From Montifringilla adamsi (taxonomy: Eukaryota > Chordata > Aves > Passeriformes > Passeridae), in contig JAGGNK010006448.1 of NCBI GenBank assembly GCA_017590115.1, positions 10,712,099-10,776,098 on the forward strand: DNA of 64,000 nucleotides. Reading direction: 5' to 3'. Made by a program: the position numbers and the translations under genes. Each line of letters opens with the position of its first letter. Position 1 is the first letter of the stretch. Below are positions 1 through 12,215 of this stretch, piece by piece. The notes beneath the pieces are model-generated. The model did not search any database, was not told where the DNA came from, and saw only the letters and a list, made by a program, of their open reading frames with translations.

Positions 1-1255
1 CCTGGTCTCAGAGCTGTGTCACTGCACCCTCCACCACTAGGAGAAGATAGGAGCTTTTCCATGTACCAGGCATAGAAAAGTGGCACATAGAATGTGTGAC
101 TGCATGTTGGATGTTTGCTGCTGAGGGGTGACTTTTAGTCAACCTCCTGTTGCATGTTTATCTCAATTTCTCTTCAGCTTTTTCTCATTGGATCAATTTA
201 GTGTTTTAACACTTCACACCCTGTCTGTAACTGAAGTCCATTTATATATATTGTCCTCATTCAAAAATGTTTTTAAAATAAATTAATAATAGCAATATTT
301 CTTTCAAAACACTACATATAGTTGGACTGCATGATTTTTCTCCTCCTAACTTCATCAACATTTTCTTTATCAAATCCCTTTAGAGAAGGTAGCCAAGAAG
401 CCCATGTTGACATTTTTTTTCTCTATTTTTTTCTTTGCACCATGTAGTCTTGAAGTTATTACTATTAATTTATTGCATAGTTTTTAATTTGTTTGCAATT
501 ACTGGCATTCAAATTAGTGCCATGATATTATTATTATTAAAAATAAAAGCATTTTCAGTTATTCACTGGAATTCAATTATTTTTCCTTTCTTTGAGTTAC
601 TCATAGTCCTCAAATTTTCACTTCTGTTTCCAATCAATTGTGGTTTTGTTTTCTGTTATTCAGTTTGCAAATTAAATTATGCTTGTGTAAGGACTGGACG
701 GTCAGAAACCTGATACTTGAACAGGTTCAAAACTGACAGGACCAGTTCACAGTCCTGTGCTACTGAATATAAATAGAAGAGGCATACTGACCTTTAAAAA
801 TAACGGATACAATAAGGAATATTTGAGGATATATTGAAAATTATGAGAAGGCACATAAAAAAAATTCTTCAGAATGAAATAAATATTAGAATGGGGAACT
901 GATATGTCAGCCTGTACATCAAGATTTGGGTAAGACAAGAGGTAGCAGGCATGGAAAAATTTGACAGTTTTATCACATAAGTAATTAGAGGGCTCTTATA
1001 TTTCACTGACCATGCACATTTTAATTGTATCTCAAAGAATAAACTGAAAATCAGGATATAGCGTCTCTAACTTGCTCATTTAGTCTGACAGAATGTCTGA
1101 CAGAAATCTGATCTAAAGGGATTTTTTCCTTCAACTTGAAAACAAAATTAAAACTATGCAATAAATGAATAATAATGACTGCAAGCATTTAAAAATAACC
1201 TTAAACTAAAATCTTCACCTAAAGAGGACAGACACTTTCCCTTCATGAGTAGTCA
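1..1255. other. Non-coding AT-rich DNA, no gene seen
   Basis: The stretch is A+T-rich with many short homopolymers and dense stops in all frames. The longest open frames are a 92-codon frame at 435-713 (+) and a 63-codon frame at 747-938 (-). Both are rich in Leu, Ile, Phe and Lys, as AT-rich chance frames are, and neither shows a domain, splice context or Kozak context. I see nothing else that can be named. Confidence 0.7.
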
Positions 1256-1479
1256 CATGAAGAGGACAAGAAGTGGGTACAAGTTGCACTAGAAGGGGTT
1301 TTACCTTCGTTTGAACAATCAGTCATTGGAACAACCTTACCAGAGAGGTTTTCAAGACATTTTTAGAGATGGTGCTAGATAATCTCATCTAGGCTCCCCT
1401 TTCCAGGAAAGGTTGGGCCAGGGGATCTTTCAAGGTTCTTTTCAGCCTGGGCTATTCTGTGGTTCTGTCATTTGATTCT
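1256..1479 (+). repeat. CR1 LINE 3' end, truncated
   Basis: The block reads in the order of the CR1 3' untranslated region: a 'gaagaggacaagaagtgggtacaag' like start, then 'cattggaacaacctt', then 'ggttgggccaggggatc'. It closes with 'ttcagcctgggctattctgtg' and degenerate 8-mer repeats of the ATTCTATG type near 1453-1479. CR1 is the dominant LINE of birds, and 5'-truncated copies like this are its usual remains. The copy is diverged (ctgtg for ctatg; several small indels), so it is old. The start coordinate is approximate; the family and orientation are secure. Confidence 0.88.
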
Positions 1480-4400
1480 TACTTTCTACTTTATATTTTT
1501 CTTTACATAATTAAGACTTTAAAAAACCCACAAACTTTGGCTTAACTTAATGATGTCTTGTTCCCTTGAGGGCTCTTTCTGAGATTTTGCCAGTTCAGAG
1601 TCAGCCCTCGGCAGTATCTGGATGAAATATCCATTGACTATTTCAATTACATTCAGCAGACAAGTGGTGGTGGGAAAAGAGAAACAGGGACTGAGGGTGT
1701 GGAACACAGCACGAAGCACCCTGGTGTGTACAGAAATGCCAGAAAGTGACTGACAGACACACTGACCTCATTAGTTCTGCTACTCATGAAACAACTGTTG
1801 ATAGCTGATATTTCATAGTAACGCGTTGCTGTTGAGTTAAAGAGCTACACAAGAATCTCCTTTTTTGTTTCAAATTATATACAGAATTAATGAGTTGCAA
1901 ATTGTAAAACAATCCAGCTTCAGTAAATATCACCATGAGCAGCACTAGGTTTACCTACAGAAAAGTTCAAAACAAAATTACTCAGTGAGTACAATAAGAT
2001 TTAGAGCAGTTACGCTCCCTAAAATATAAGTGCTTAAGGAGAAGCTTACCATGTGTTTAAAATTATCTGTAGTTGCATTTGAGATCTGTGATAACAGTGC
2101 ATATATTTTCTGGATTGTAGCACTTTAGAGGTTTTCCATTTTATTTTTATAGTGTTAGTGTAAAATTCACCTCTAGCAATTTATAGTAAGGCTCTAAAAA
2201 TTCAAATAATAGAGAGCTTCTTTCTATGGCTGTGAGTAGTAATTTAACTATACATTAAAATGTTCACTACAAAGAAGCAAAACATAGCTATTGCTGATGA
2301 GTTTAGGAAATTGTATTTGTGCTTCAATGCAATGCTAAATTCCAACTACTGCATCCTGTTCTAGGATTATCAGTGGTGTTATTTTTAAAAATAGTGCATT
2401 TATGATAATATGTCTACTCATGCACAATATGAGACTTTCTTTTCTTCTCTGAAATCCACAGAGAAATGTAATGTACTGGTAATCTGCAGTTTCTAGCTTC
2501 TTTGAGCAATCTGGGCCTCTTCATATCTGGTATGATTCTCCTTCTCTTTTCTCTGGTAACTCTGCACAGAAGAGGACGTCAGCAAACATTTCCACATGAA
2601 CGAAATTACTTGCAAGTGCTTCTACTCCACAGAAAGACAGCTATTGCCAGAGAGAAAAACCATCTATCTATCCAAATTTAGCAATGCACTGGACAATTTA
2701 CATCAATGCTCCTCGACTCAGTCCACAAGCCATCCATCCCATAAAGCTTAGAGGCAAGCAGGCAGTTCCTTGACCTGACTCCATCAGCATTTGCCATGCT
2801 CAGTGAGCTGTTCGCTGCAGCATCACTGGAGCCTTGATGCCAGAGAAGCCTCTCAGTGAGAGAAAACGACTCAGGAAAGTAAACTGTGCTGTGGAAAGAT
2901 CATTTGCTTTGCAAAAATGAGGTACAAAACTACTACTCCTTTTTTTTCTTTTTTTTTCTTTTTTTTTCTTTTTTTTTTTAATAGCATCAGGGCCAGTCTA
3001 CTTTGTAAACATGTACTTCTCTGTAAATTTCACCTATGGCATCCAAGAACGTGCCTGAATGGTACAGACCAAGAATGTAAGGAAAGATATTGTCAATGTG
3101 AGATCTGCCATGCTTACCATCCTGGTTTCCACACTGCCTACTTCATGTCTACTCATTTTGAAACCATTCAAGAAAGATTCTGATAATTTAAAAATAGGAA
3201 TATACTATGTTTGGGGATTGTGAAACCATAGATTCTAGATTTGCTACTAATACACTTACAAAAATTACCACTTTTGTTTGTATTGATAAGAGTGTGATTT
3301 TTAAATAATGTATTCTTTTCTGCCATTGATTCATAAGCTACTGGGCTGAAAATTACACTCTATCTTCTGACTGAAAAGTGAGAAAGAATATTTCTCATAA
3401 AGCATGAAGTCTTTTTAAAATACTCAGTTTTCTTCTGTAAATATCAACCATGTGTGACGAACTGATGTGGAAAGAATCTTTTATACTTATTTGAGTTTAC
3501 AATGTTTTCCTGAAGTTCTCCTGAAGAACCCGTTGATCAGGTCATTATAATTGAACAGATTATGTCTGTGTTCTATGCTATATCTTTTAGTGTATAATTA
3601 CTGAGCAAAGAGAGGCATGCAGATTAGAAATGTATTTATAGGCACACCTTTATGTCCAGGGGAAAATACTTTTTAATTCTTGTGCAGGCAGACAGGGGTT
3701 CTTTCTTCTGTAGTTAAATACCTTTATATAAACCTTTGTAAAAGTTGAATTATTTTGTCATTACTAATGAATAAGGTTTTAAAAACCTCACTGTCTACCT
3801 ATGGAACAGTCTGTCTTCTATGCTTTTCATCATTCCTCAAAATTCAGTTCAACCTCTACCTGGGAATTTTCCCCTGGAGTTTATGATTAGGAAGAATAGT
3901 ATTCTGCCAAACTGTTATTTCAATTCTCTGCTTCAACTTTATTGTCTGATAACAAACAATTTCAGTATCTTTAACCTACAGTTTGAACCTTTATAATTGT
4001 ACTCTATGAGTTTGAGTAGTTTTGTAGTTCTCTCCACAGGAATTCTTCTTGGCATCCCAAGGGCCAGATTACCCCGTGTATTGACAGAAGTCTTCACCTG
4101 CCATAGTGTTTAATAGTGCCTCATGAAAATCAGAATGCGTAGTGGGATATTTAGGAGACTATAAAACTTTATGCCCTTAGGATAAAACACTCAGTCTATC
4201 TTTGACCATACCTATTATGTCCCTTCCTCATCTCAGCTACCTAATTCCTCCCTGTGAGCGATGTTTTTCTGATGTTTTTCTTGGAACCATGCTAGGTACA
4301 AAATCTAGATTTGCAAAATGCTTTAACTGCACTTCAAATCTAACATCAGTGTTTGTCCTTTTGTTTATTTTTATTTTCTTCCCTACTTTATTCTTCATTT

Positions 4401-5330
4401 CAAAGACTCTCACATATAAGAAACTATGCTGGTTCCTAAAAGGCTAGATGTCTTCAGTGAAGTGATTTTCATTAAAATGTTTGTGCCTTCCAGCCCCTAC
4501 AATAAATGCAAAATATAGAGAGATATGTTCTTTGTCTGGTGAACAAATACTTTTTAATATAAAAAAATCACGGAGTGTTGAAAAAAAGTAAGCTTCATTC
4601 TGATTTGGTGAATCAAAGTAGATGTAACTTTAACTGTTCTGAAAACAGGGTCCTTGTCTTAAGTTACAATAAATTCCTGCTGCTTTAGTGGATTAAGAGC
4701 TCTGTTAAGGGAGATATTTATGTCAGCATAGTTCTCTTGGTGTGTGTAACTACTGTATATATCGGGGTCCTGAGCTGGCTGACTAAATAAATATGGTTTA
4801 TGGTTTTAAAATCAGATCCAAAGTGACTTATTCCCTAAAATAACTGCTAAAATCTGAAGGATCTCCCAGGAGCCCTACCTCAACACCTTCTGTAAAGTTT
4901 CTGCTACTGTTTTCCAGGATCTAAATAGCAGATTTTATTTGTTTGTCACATTTGTACCCTCCTGCACTCTTCTTCCCTGAAGAACATGAAAGCTCAGATG
5001 TATATCCACCTTACTCATTGTCTGAAATTAAGACAAGGTTTTCTCTTAGTGTCACTGGGACACAGCCTTTGCTTTGAGGCATCCAGATTTAGGAAAATCA
5101 TTGAAACATGATTCTGTTTCTCTGCATTGATGATCTCCTTTTTCACCAGTGCTGATTGCAGGCTATTTTAGTGGCATTTCATTACAGAGTCAGGAGGACT
5201 TTTTATCTAAGAGGCTTTTTTTGTGTATCTTTTTGTTCCAGAGCAGACAGTGTGAAGATAAAATGGCTGAACACTAGATTGGTGTGAATATTCCTGAAAG
5301 CCACATCCACCCTTGCCCAAACTGAGACAA
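1480..5330. other. Non-coding DNA, no gene seen
   Basis: Apart from the T/C tract at 2940-2979, I recognise no repeat and no exon. The open frame at 2917-3183 (+) is opened by the T/C tract, which encodes a run of Phe, and the 4202-4447 (+) frame has no recognisable content. The 2440-2900 part is somewhat more mixed in base composition but carries no codon bias or splice pattern that I can support. Confidence 0.65.
2940..2979. repeat. Period-10 T/C tract
   Basis: Runs of eight, nine, nine and eleven T are separated by single C bases at 2948, 2958 and 2968, so the tract has a regular 10-base period on the plus strand. It is a pure polypyrimidine stretch of 40 bases. Such tracts grow by slippage or descend from retrotransposon poly-A tails with interspersed G. 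Here no retrotransposon body can be recognised upstream on the minus strand, so the origin is open. Confidence 0.95.
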
Positions 5331-5764
5331 TGTCCTGGTTTCAGCTGCAGCAGAGCTAATTTTCTTCCTAGCAGCCTGTATAGTGCTGTGTTTTGGATTT
5401 AGGATGGAAATAATGTTGATAATATGGGGATGTTTTATCTGTTGCTGAGCAGTGCTTATACAGAGTGTAGGACTTGAAAGTTTCCCACTGCACCCCACCA
5501 GGGAGGAGGCTGGGGGTGCACAGGAAGCTGGGAGGGGACACAGCAGGACAGCTGACCACAACTGGCCAAAGAGATAGCCCATATCTGTCAGTACATAACC
5601 TTGGGGAAAGCAGGCCAGTGGCAGCTGCTCAGGAACTGGCTGAGCATCAGGTGGTGAGTTCTCTTCACAGGAATTCTTCAGACAATGCACTTGCATTGTA
5701 CATCACTTATTTTGTAGTATTAGTGTTAGTGTTCATGTTATGTTGTCCCTCATGCTTCTGTCCT

Positions 5765-5770
5765 ATTAAA
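5765..5770 (+). promoter_or_regulatory. LTR polyadenylation signal (ATTAAA)
   Basis: ATTAAA sits in 'ctattaaactg', the position where this LTR family carries its polyadenylation signal, and a T/G-rich stretch follows within 40 bases (5796-5821). The inverted relative at 30339-30926 has the same 'ctattaaa' context on its own strand, which supports the assignment. Whether it still works is unknown. Confidence 0.65.
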
Positions 5771-5803
5771 CTGCCATTATCTCACCGTGCAGATTTTATT
5801 TTT

Positions 5804-5821
5804 TTGTTGTTGTTGTCGTTG
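5804..5821 (+). repeat. (TTG)n microsatellite inside the LTR
   Basis: Six TTG-like units, one interrupted as TCG, follow the LTR polyadenylation signal. It is a short slippage product and supplies the G/T-rich downstream context of the signal. Confidence 0.8.
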
Positions 5822-5892
5822 TCCCCATTCTCTACCCTGTCCATTTTGGGGGCAGAAGTGAGTGAGTGGCTGTATGGTGTTTAACCACCTAC

Positions 5893-8064
5893 CCATAAAT
5901 ACCAAGCTAAAAACCATAATACACAAGCATTTTTTTTTCCTTGAACTTTCCTTGAACTCTTGGAACTTTAGACTGGTATTGATAATGAAGGGAGGAAAAA
6001 ATCCTGAAGGAAAATCTGAATGCATTAACAGAAGAATATATGGAAGGAAGGCTGCAAACTGGAGCTAGACAATACTCTCAAATGCAAGCTAAAGTGTTTG
6101 GACAGTCACAGCAGGTAAGAAGTCTGGTGAAGGAGTTGCTTTTATGGTTCCTACTAGTTCTCCTTTGAGAAGCCATTATGTAGGACTTGCTTCATACTCT
6201 TTTTCTACTCCTTTTTCAGCTGAAATGTCATGCTGACATCTTTTCTATCTATGCTTTTTAAAAATTTACTTATTTATATTTAGATGAGCAGCTCTCCTGG
6301 TTTTCTTAAATTCATTTTTCCAGGCACACATGAGTATCTGGACAGAATGCAAGGGACAAGGTTTAATTGGATCACAACATTGCTATTTAATTAATTTACA
6401 GTCTGTCAAGCAATGAATTTTCCAGTGCACTTCCTTTCTGACTGGCTTCCAGCTGGTGGAGCTCATCTGTCTGCTCGCAGCCCACTGCCCTGTGTCCTTT
6501 CACGTCTAGCCTGATCTGAAGCCACCTCACCTTATTTCCAATTTTAAGGTTAACAGACTGAGGAAAGAAGATTATATCAGACAATGAGAACTCATCTCCT
6601 TTCTTGCCTTCTCTAGGGGATGTCTTATCCCAAATCCAGTGCTGTCAGCTAACAAAGTGTCTCATACTGAAGGCCTCTCAGACATGGGTGATGACCTTGA
6701 GTTCCCTTATGGCTCATTATAGCTTGTGGCTTCTGCTGTCTCGTACTGTATAGATTTATGGATTTATAATAGGGTGTTTGGAAGGGTTGTGATATTGTGG
6801 TTTGGAAGGTAAATGGAGTTGATGTTATATTACAGCGTTATCTTAATCAGGGCTGGGGGAGCACAGGACAACAGGAAAGGATTCAGTGGCCCAAGAAAGG
6901 CTTTTCCAGCTGAACACACCTCTATCAGATAAATGCCTATCATGAGCAATAACACAGCCAGGACAACAGGGATCTCGATTTAAGTTACCACAGCTTAGCT
7001 GCTCTTCAGAGCTTATTATAGGGTGATGTAATGGAAAAATCTATTTTTTATTATAAAGAAAATCTGTTGCAACCACTAAAATGTACTGTGACCAGTAATG
7101 TCCCTTAGGATAATAAATACATCCTTGTACAGAATAATAAGAGACTTGTTAGAGTGTATTTTCTGCTTTGATATCCTCATGCTTTTCTAAGTGTAATTTA
7201 TAAAATGCAGAGGTTTGCATCTATCACTCAACATAAAGGATGCCTTAATTCAGTCAAATGTCTCTGTGTCAGCTCAAAGCCTCTGGTCTTCTGTAGTTGA
7301 ATCACAAGAACACAGAATCATAAAATAATATCCATACGTAAATTAGTACAAATAGTAGTTGCAATGGTTGGAGTGTTTTCTACTGGCTTTGATAATTATG
7401 CTCAAAAATAGAACTTTGACTTAATGATTAGTTAATACTAAATATCATACCTAGTTTTCACCTTTGGAAAGCAGAAATTATTCACTTAGTCAGATACAAA
7501 ACTATGCTATGTCAGAAATCCCTTGGCTGATATGTTCCTAGCAAAAGCTGCTTTATTCCAGATGTTACAGAACATATGTGTAGATGCACAGTGCAGCAGA
7601 GAAGATTTGTACAATATGCCACAAATTACCGGTGAAGACTAAAAATGTTTTTGCAGGATATCCTTTGACCTTTCTGATTTCATTATTAAATTGTCTTCTT
7701 AGAAGGTTTTTTTTTATACAAAATCAACCCAGATAATTTATTTTTGGTTTATGAATGTACCTCAATGTTTGATAAAAACCCCTTTTTTTCATTTATAAAT
7801 GCTACTAGAAATGTTAAGACTCAACTGTATTGTAACAGGCTTCACTCACCCATTAGGTCTCTGTTTATTGTCTCTATGAGTTCATGGCAGCACTTAGATT
7901 AATGGTTTTGGACCTGGTGATTTGGCACAAGGATTCTGGGGGTATTTGATTATCTACAAGCCTGCATATGTGTAACTCTGCAGTCCTAACACTTTTGGCT
8001 AGGTTTCCATGCCATTCACGATCTGTATTTAGTCAAGCTCTGCAGACACCTGTATATTAAGGAA
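5893..8064. other. Non-coding DNA, no gene seen
   Basis: This is AT-rich DNA with short poly-A/T runs. A scrap at about 7307-7332 (cacagaatcataaaat) resembles the complement of CR1 tail repeats but is too short to call. No open frame longer than about 80 codons and no recognisable motif is present. Confidence 0.65.
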
Positions 8065-8247
8065 ACTTCCCACCATTCACAGGCTCCCAGCAGTCACACT
8101 CCCCAAGGCTGGACTTCCACTGCTGGCACTGAAGCCCCTTCCCAGCAGACGGCTCCAGTGCCCTGCTGGGAGCCCTGCTTGGCTCCCCACTCACCCCGCT
8201 CACACAGCCAGACCAGGTTTCCATGTTGTCTTCTATGTCTCGTTCCA

Positions 8248-8253
8248 TTTATT
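8248..8253 (-). promoter_or_regulatory. Putative LTR polyadenylation signal (AATAAA)
   Basis: AATAAA on the minus strand in 'caggaataaatgg', about 75 bases downstream of the TATA-like box at 8327-8334, as expected for a compact LTR R region. The role depends on the LTR call being right. Confidence 0.5.
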
Positions 8254-8326
8254 CCTGGCACACTACCACAGACACAGCCCAAGCTGGTGGCTCCAAGGAG
8301 GGACCTCGAACAAAGGACCCCCTGGG

Positions 8327-8334
8327 CTTTTATC
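8327..8334 (-). promoter_or_regulatory. Putative LTR TATA box
   Basis: GATAAAAG on the minus strand lies in a GC-rich setting ('cgggataaaagcccag'), so it is less likely to be chance than in the AT-rich parts of the window. It is followed by a polyadenylation signal at LTR-like distance. Confidence 0.45.
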
Positions 8335-8609
8335 CCGTCCAAGTCCAAACACACATGACTCGACTCTCGTTCATCTTCCTGAGTCTTTGGCTCCTGCTGC
8401 GTCTTTCAGTGTCCATTCACTTGCTGGCAGCACCCATCTTCCTGCCCTTTGTTATCCCAAATGTTGGCAGCTCCCAGCTTCTTGTCTCAGGCTCCCACCC
8501 AGAACTCAACCTGCATCTCAATATGCATCTCAACGTGCAGCTTGCAAGCCCAGCTACCTGCGCCAGATGTATTCCTCAACATATAAGCCCTTTCCCCTAG
8601 GGAGCAACA

Positions 8610-10047
8610 AGTAATTAAAATAGTGCCTGAAAGGTGCATCTTCAAACAAGGCAGTAGGTGATTCTGAAAGGAAATTTTTCATACACCAATCAGCCACCCT
8701 TTCCCCACACCCAGCCTTAACAGATGTATTTCTAATCTGGAAAAGCCCAATTTCCTCCAGCATCTTCTCATTTTCTCTGTCCTTGCCAATCAACTCCCAG
8801 TGACAACAACTGCCTTGTTCCCAAGCCACCGTAGGAAGTTTAAGATGTCTTCCTTGCTCCTAAGAATGAACTAGATGAAAAAAAATTAGTTTCCTAAACT
8901 AACCACAAAAGTTTTATTGTTTCTTAAAAAATAATTCCTTTTTTTTATTTTCTTACTTTTTCTTTCAGAAAACACTATGACCTAAGTACAGGCATTCATC
9001 CTATAAGATGCAGCATAGATAAATTGGAGCATATTTGACAATTATTTGAAAAACCATAACCCTATTCTGTATGTTTATAGAGATGAGAAAAAAAGCAAAT
9101 CCATACATGTAAGTCTAAACATTTCATGCTTTTCTTACTATTAAAACATTATTTCAATACTTTCTGAGCCTATTCCTTGAAAATTAGCAAATTAGCAAAA
9201 ATACAGACTGTATTTCTGAATCTGATTTTGATCCGATATTTACGGGCAAGAAGTGAATCTTCTGAAGTCAGTGAAGAGCCACAAGAAGTGTAGATTAAAT
9301 CAATTCTGGTTTGGTCACCAGTTCTCTACATTCACTTTATAATTAGTTAATGCTAAATTGCATCAGTTTACCTGCACAAGAAAAGCTTTTAATTTGAGAA
9401 AAGGAAGCTTCAAGAATAATATCTGGAAATGTTTAATATCTCTTTTTGTCTGGGAAAAGTAAAGCTTCGTATAAAGCAGTTTAGCCCATCTGAGTAAAAT
9501 TGCTGCTTAAGCTCCCAGAGTGAAACACATTGTTCTATGAACATGAACGTGAGAGAGTTTTCCCTAACTACAGCATATATTGACAGCTACTGTGCATTAC
9601 ACTGGCCACTGTCCAAACATCTTAATGCATACATTTCAGGCTTCTTTCTTTCTAATGGTATAGAAATTTCCCGAAATTAATTTTTGTGCACCAGAGTCTA
9701 CATTATGTTATATATAGAACCTGGCTTTCTTAAAGCAGCTGCTTTTACTGACATATGGAAGAAATAGGCTTAATTTTGGCAATTAAATCAGTCATATTTC
9801 AATGTTTACTGGCCATTAGCACAAATTTCCTTGGACTGGGTACAGTTACATAATGGATTTTTTTTTTGCCAGGAGAATCCAAAAAACATCTTGTTTACTG
9901 GACTAGGAAAAACCGGCATCAAAAATATTTGTATTTCATATAGAACAAGTAAAATCCAGTTAATATGAATTGGTGACCATTCTCTGATGACCAATAAAAC
10001 AGTATTTTTTATGTGTGTGGTGTTACTCAGGACTGTTGAATGCAGAG
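8610..10047. other. Non-coding DNA, no gene seen
   Basis: AT-rich DNA with no recognised repeat or exon. The 91-codon minus frame at 8554-8829 partly overlaps the LTR and has no recognisable content. Confidence 0.65.
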
Positions 10048-10120
10048 CCATGAGTTGGATTTCAGTAGACTTTGTGGATCCCTTCCAATATAGGATATTC
10101 TGTGATTCTATAATTCTAAT
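10048..10120 (+). repeat. CR1 LINE 3' terminus
   Basis: The sequence runs 'gagttggatttcagtagactttgtggatcccttccaatataggatattctgtgattctataattct'. This is the CR1 terminal pattern: a ggttgga..gat block, 'cccttccaa', and then three degenerate ATTCTATG 8-mers at 10097-10120. Only the last 70 bases or so are recognisable. The 111-codon minus frame at 9806-10141 runs through it and is not a gene. Confidence 0.85.
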
Positions 10121-12120
10121 AGAGTAGTAACATGCAAACAAGTCAAAATTCTAGTCTGAACCCAGTTGTTGCAGAAAGCTGAGTGACTACTCATGCAAGA
10201 TGATTTGAAAATTGGCCACTGAAACTGAAGAGGTCAATAAGAAATGCTCTGAAATTTGATTCTTAGCAGATTGTTCTAGATTTAGATCTGATGTACAAGT
10301 ATATTTTAAAGACTGTTGTGTTATTAATCTTCAAGTAACGCTAAGTTTCTACAGGTTTTAACAAAGCTTCTTAGTAATGACAGAATTTTGGAGTACTAAA
10401 CCTAATGCAGATAAAAAAGGTGTGAATTTACAAACAGGCTTCTCAAATGATGCCAAACAAAATGCCCTTATAAATGATACAAACCATGGAACTGCTCCAG
10501 CATCAGCCAGAGCCACTGGGAACGTTTCCATTCAATTTAGGGCGTGTTGGAATCATGCTCATTTGCAATTTAGGAGCAATATTAGACAGTAGCAATGTTA
10601 AATGAGTCAAGGCAGTTAACCAAATTTAGCTAAACAAGTCAGACCCCTTGAATGATAAAAAAATTCAGCAACAAACCAACCATTGAAATAGGTCTGATTG
10701 CTGATGTCAGTATGCCTTTCTTTTTATGTAAAAATTTTATTTAATTCACATCTCAAAATGCTTTAAAAGTCACATTTTATTTGGGAAACTAATTGGACCA
10801 GCTAATTCTTCCTTACAGATACTTTTCAGGGTTTCTTTCACTTTCAAATTCTGATTTGAAACCATATAGTATAAAATGCTTGGCCTGACCTGCTCTTTCC
10901 TTGTCTAGAACATTATATGTTATATGGAATTCAGTTGTCTTTTTTCCTACATGATTAAGTAGCATAATTTGAGATATTTAGAGGTAATGACACATTACTG
11001 GAAAGATTAAAATGCAGTATTATTTATTAATATCAAAGCTATAAAAATTAGCTTAGTTTTACTCTTGTTTTTGACCAGAACTATAAATCGTAACATTTTG
11101 ACAGAGCCAGCATAGCTATACTAATTTAATTAGTAATCACTGTATTTCAATTATCCTTGTGAAGAGAGATATGTAACAAAAAAGTGTTTCCTTTCCATGA
11201 AGGACAGAATGGTGTTAGAGCATAACAACTTCATTCTTGTGACTAATCAATTCTATGAAAATTTATAGACCTAATGTAATAAAAGACCAAAGGTAAGAAA
11301 AAAGATCATAAACTAATGAAACTAATAATATTAACAAAGTATTAAGGCAATCAATTACTAAAGAGACGTAAAGGTTAACTGCCCGTGAAATGAACATACT
11401 AATTCAGTGTTATTATATGATGTACTTACAATTTGTTTCTAAATTTCCTTCAGTAGCTCAGGAGAAAATTTACTTACTCTTACTTGTGCCACATTAAAAA
11501 TACCTTCAGTTCAGATCTATGGCAAGCAGATACGCTGGTGATTGTGACAGCACCTTCTGTCAGGATAGAATTTTGTCCATATTGCTACCTCAAGCTGAGC
11601 TTCTTCCCAATCCCTTTGATATCCAGGCAGCCAAACTCAATTTTCTTTTAATTAGGTACCTAACTTTGTGTGAGGTGGACACAGGCCCAAGCTCTAAAAG
11701 CTTCCAACACCTCCACCTATGAGCCATGTTCCCAGAAAGTTGATCACCTTCCACACAGCGGCAAACAGACTGAGATACTTGTAAATAAAATAAAAAAAAA
11801 ATTTTAAAAAGTGTCCTTAAGTAAACTTATCCTCCTGCATGAAAACTGAAATCACTTACAAAACTATTGACCCAAGGTAATTTTTTTTTCTGTTTGGGAT
11901 AAGAACAACAACATGTTTGATTGCCAAGGTATGGTTTTGTTCATTTTCACTGGAGATGATGTTGTCTCAGGTTTGTGAAGATTGATTCAGAGACAGGCAA
12001 TGACAACATATAGTAAAACTGAAAAGCAGAAATTGTAATCTATCCTTGCCAAATTAATGAGGTATTGAAAGAAAGATAAGAACAACTCTGCTGTGCCTGG
12101 CTGCTTTCCCAGCATTACCC
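10121..12120. other. Non-coding DNA, no gene seen
   Basis: AT-rich unique sequence. The 71-codon frame at 10377-10592 (+) and the 67-codon frame at 11519-11722 (+) show no domains or splice context. A near-palindromic ctaatttaattag at about 11119-11131 is the only local structure noticed, and it is too short to interpret. Confidence 0.65.
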
Positions 12121-12215
12121 AGACTGGGAAGGACCTCAAGAGGTCTTGCCCAGCCTCCTGCTCTAAGCATGGCCAGCTGTGAGATTACACCAGATTGACT
12201 TGGGCTGTAAAGGGC
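12121..12215 (-). repeat. CR1 LINE fragment, minus strand
   Basis: On the plus strand the block reads 'gggaaggacctcaagaggtcttgcccagcctcctgctctaagcatggcc', then 'gattacaccagattgacttgggctgtaaagggct'. This is the complement of the CR1 3' region in which 'gatgacctc..aggtcccttcc' lies upstream of the tail. The terminal 8-mers are not preserved. The 61-codon minus frame at 12054-12239 is an artefact of this fragment. The call rests on remembered consensus order, so it is likely but not certain. Confidence 0.68.

Larger units (their letters stand above)
5331..5892 (+). mobile_element. Solo LTR of an avian endogenous retrovirus
   Basis: The element starts with TG (tgtcctggtttcagctg) and ends in a degraded 'ttaaccaccta' where I remember the family ending in ...ccac(g)aca. 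In between, in order, are 'ttttggattta', a 'gctgagcagtgcttat' block and 'agctgggaggggacacagc'. They are followed by a weak TATA region near 5588-5597, an ATTAAA polyadenylation signal at 5765-5770, and a (TTG)n stretch just after it. The length of about 560 bp fits an LTR, and no gag, pol or env remnant flanks it, so it is a solo LTR left by recombination. No clear target-site duplication survives (gacaa on the left, cccat on the right). The 140- and 136-codon frames over it are chance frames. A related copy lies inverted at 30339-30926. Confidence 0.85.
8065..8609 (-). mobile_element. Probable endogenous retrovirus LTR, minus strand
   Basis: This block is GC-richer than its surroundings and reads as an LTR on the minus strand. 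It begins with TG at 8609 (tgttgctccctaggggaaag), has a TATA-like GATAAAAG at 8327-8334, and has AATAAA at 8248-8253 about 75 bases further downstream. That spacing suits a short R region. Immediately after the TATA-like box comes 'gggggtcctttgttcgagg', plausible around a cap site. The opening resembles avian ERVK-like LTRs as I remember them. The 3' end of the LTR is not resolved, and the last 50-100 bases on the low-coordinate side could be leader or host DNA. No target-site duplication is evident. It could instead be another GC-rich interspersed repeat. The overlapping short frames on both strands look like chance frames. Confidence 0.55.

Noticed and set aside
5274..5884. 140- and 136-codon overlapping frames on both strands
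   Set aside because: They lie over the solo LTR at 5331-5892, whose sequence is non-coding.
7307..7332. Possible CR1 tail repeat (cacagaatcata), minus strand
   Set aside because: Only one and a half 8-mers are present and no CR1 body follows; too short to support.
8057..8600. Several frames of 63-125 codons on both strands
   Set aside because: They overlap the probable LTR block, whose higher GC content lowers stop frequency; no viral or host domain is seen.
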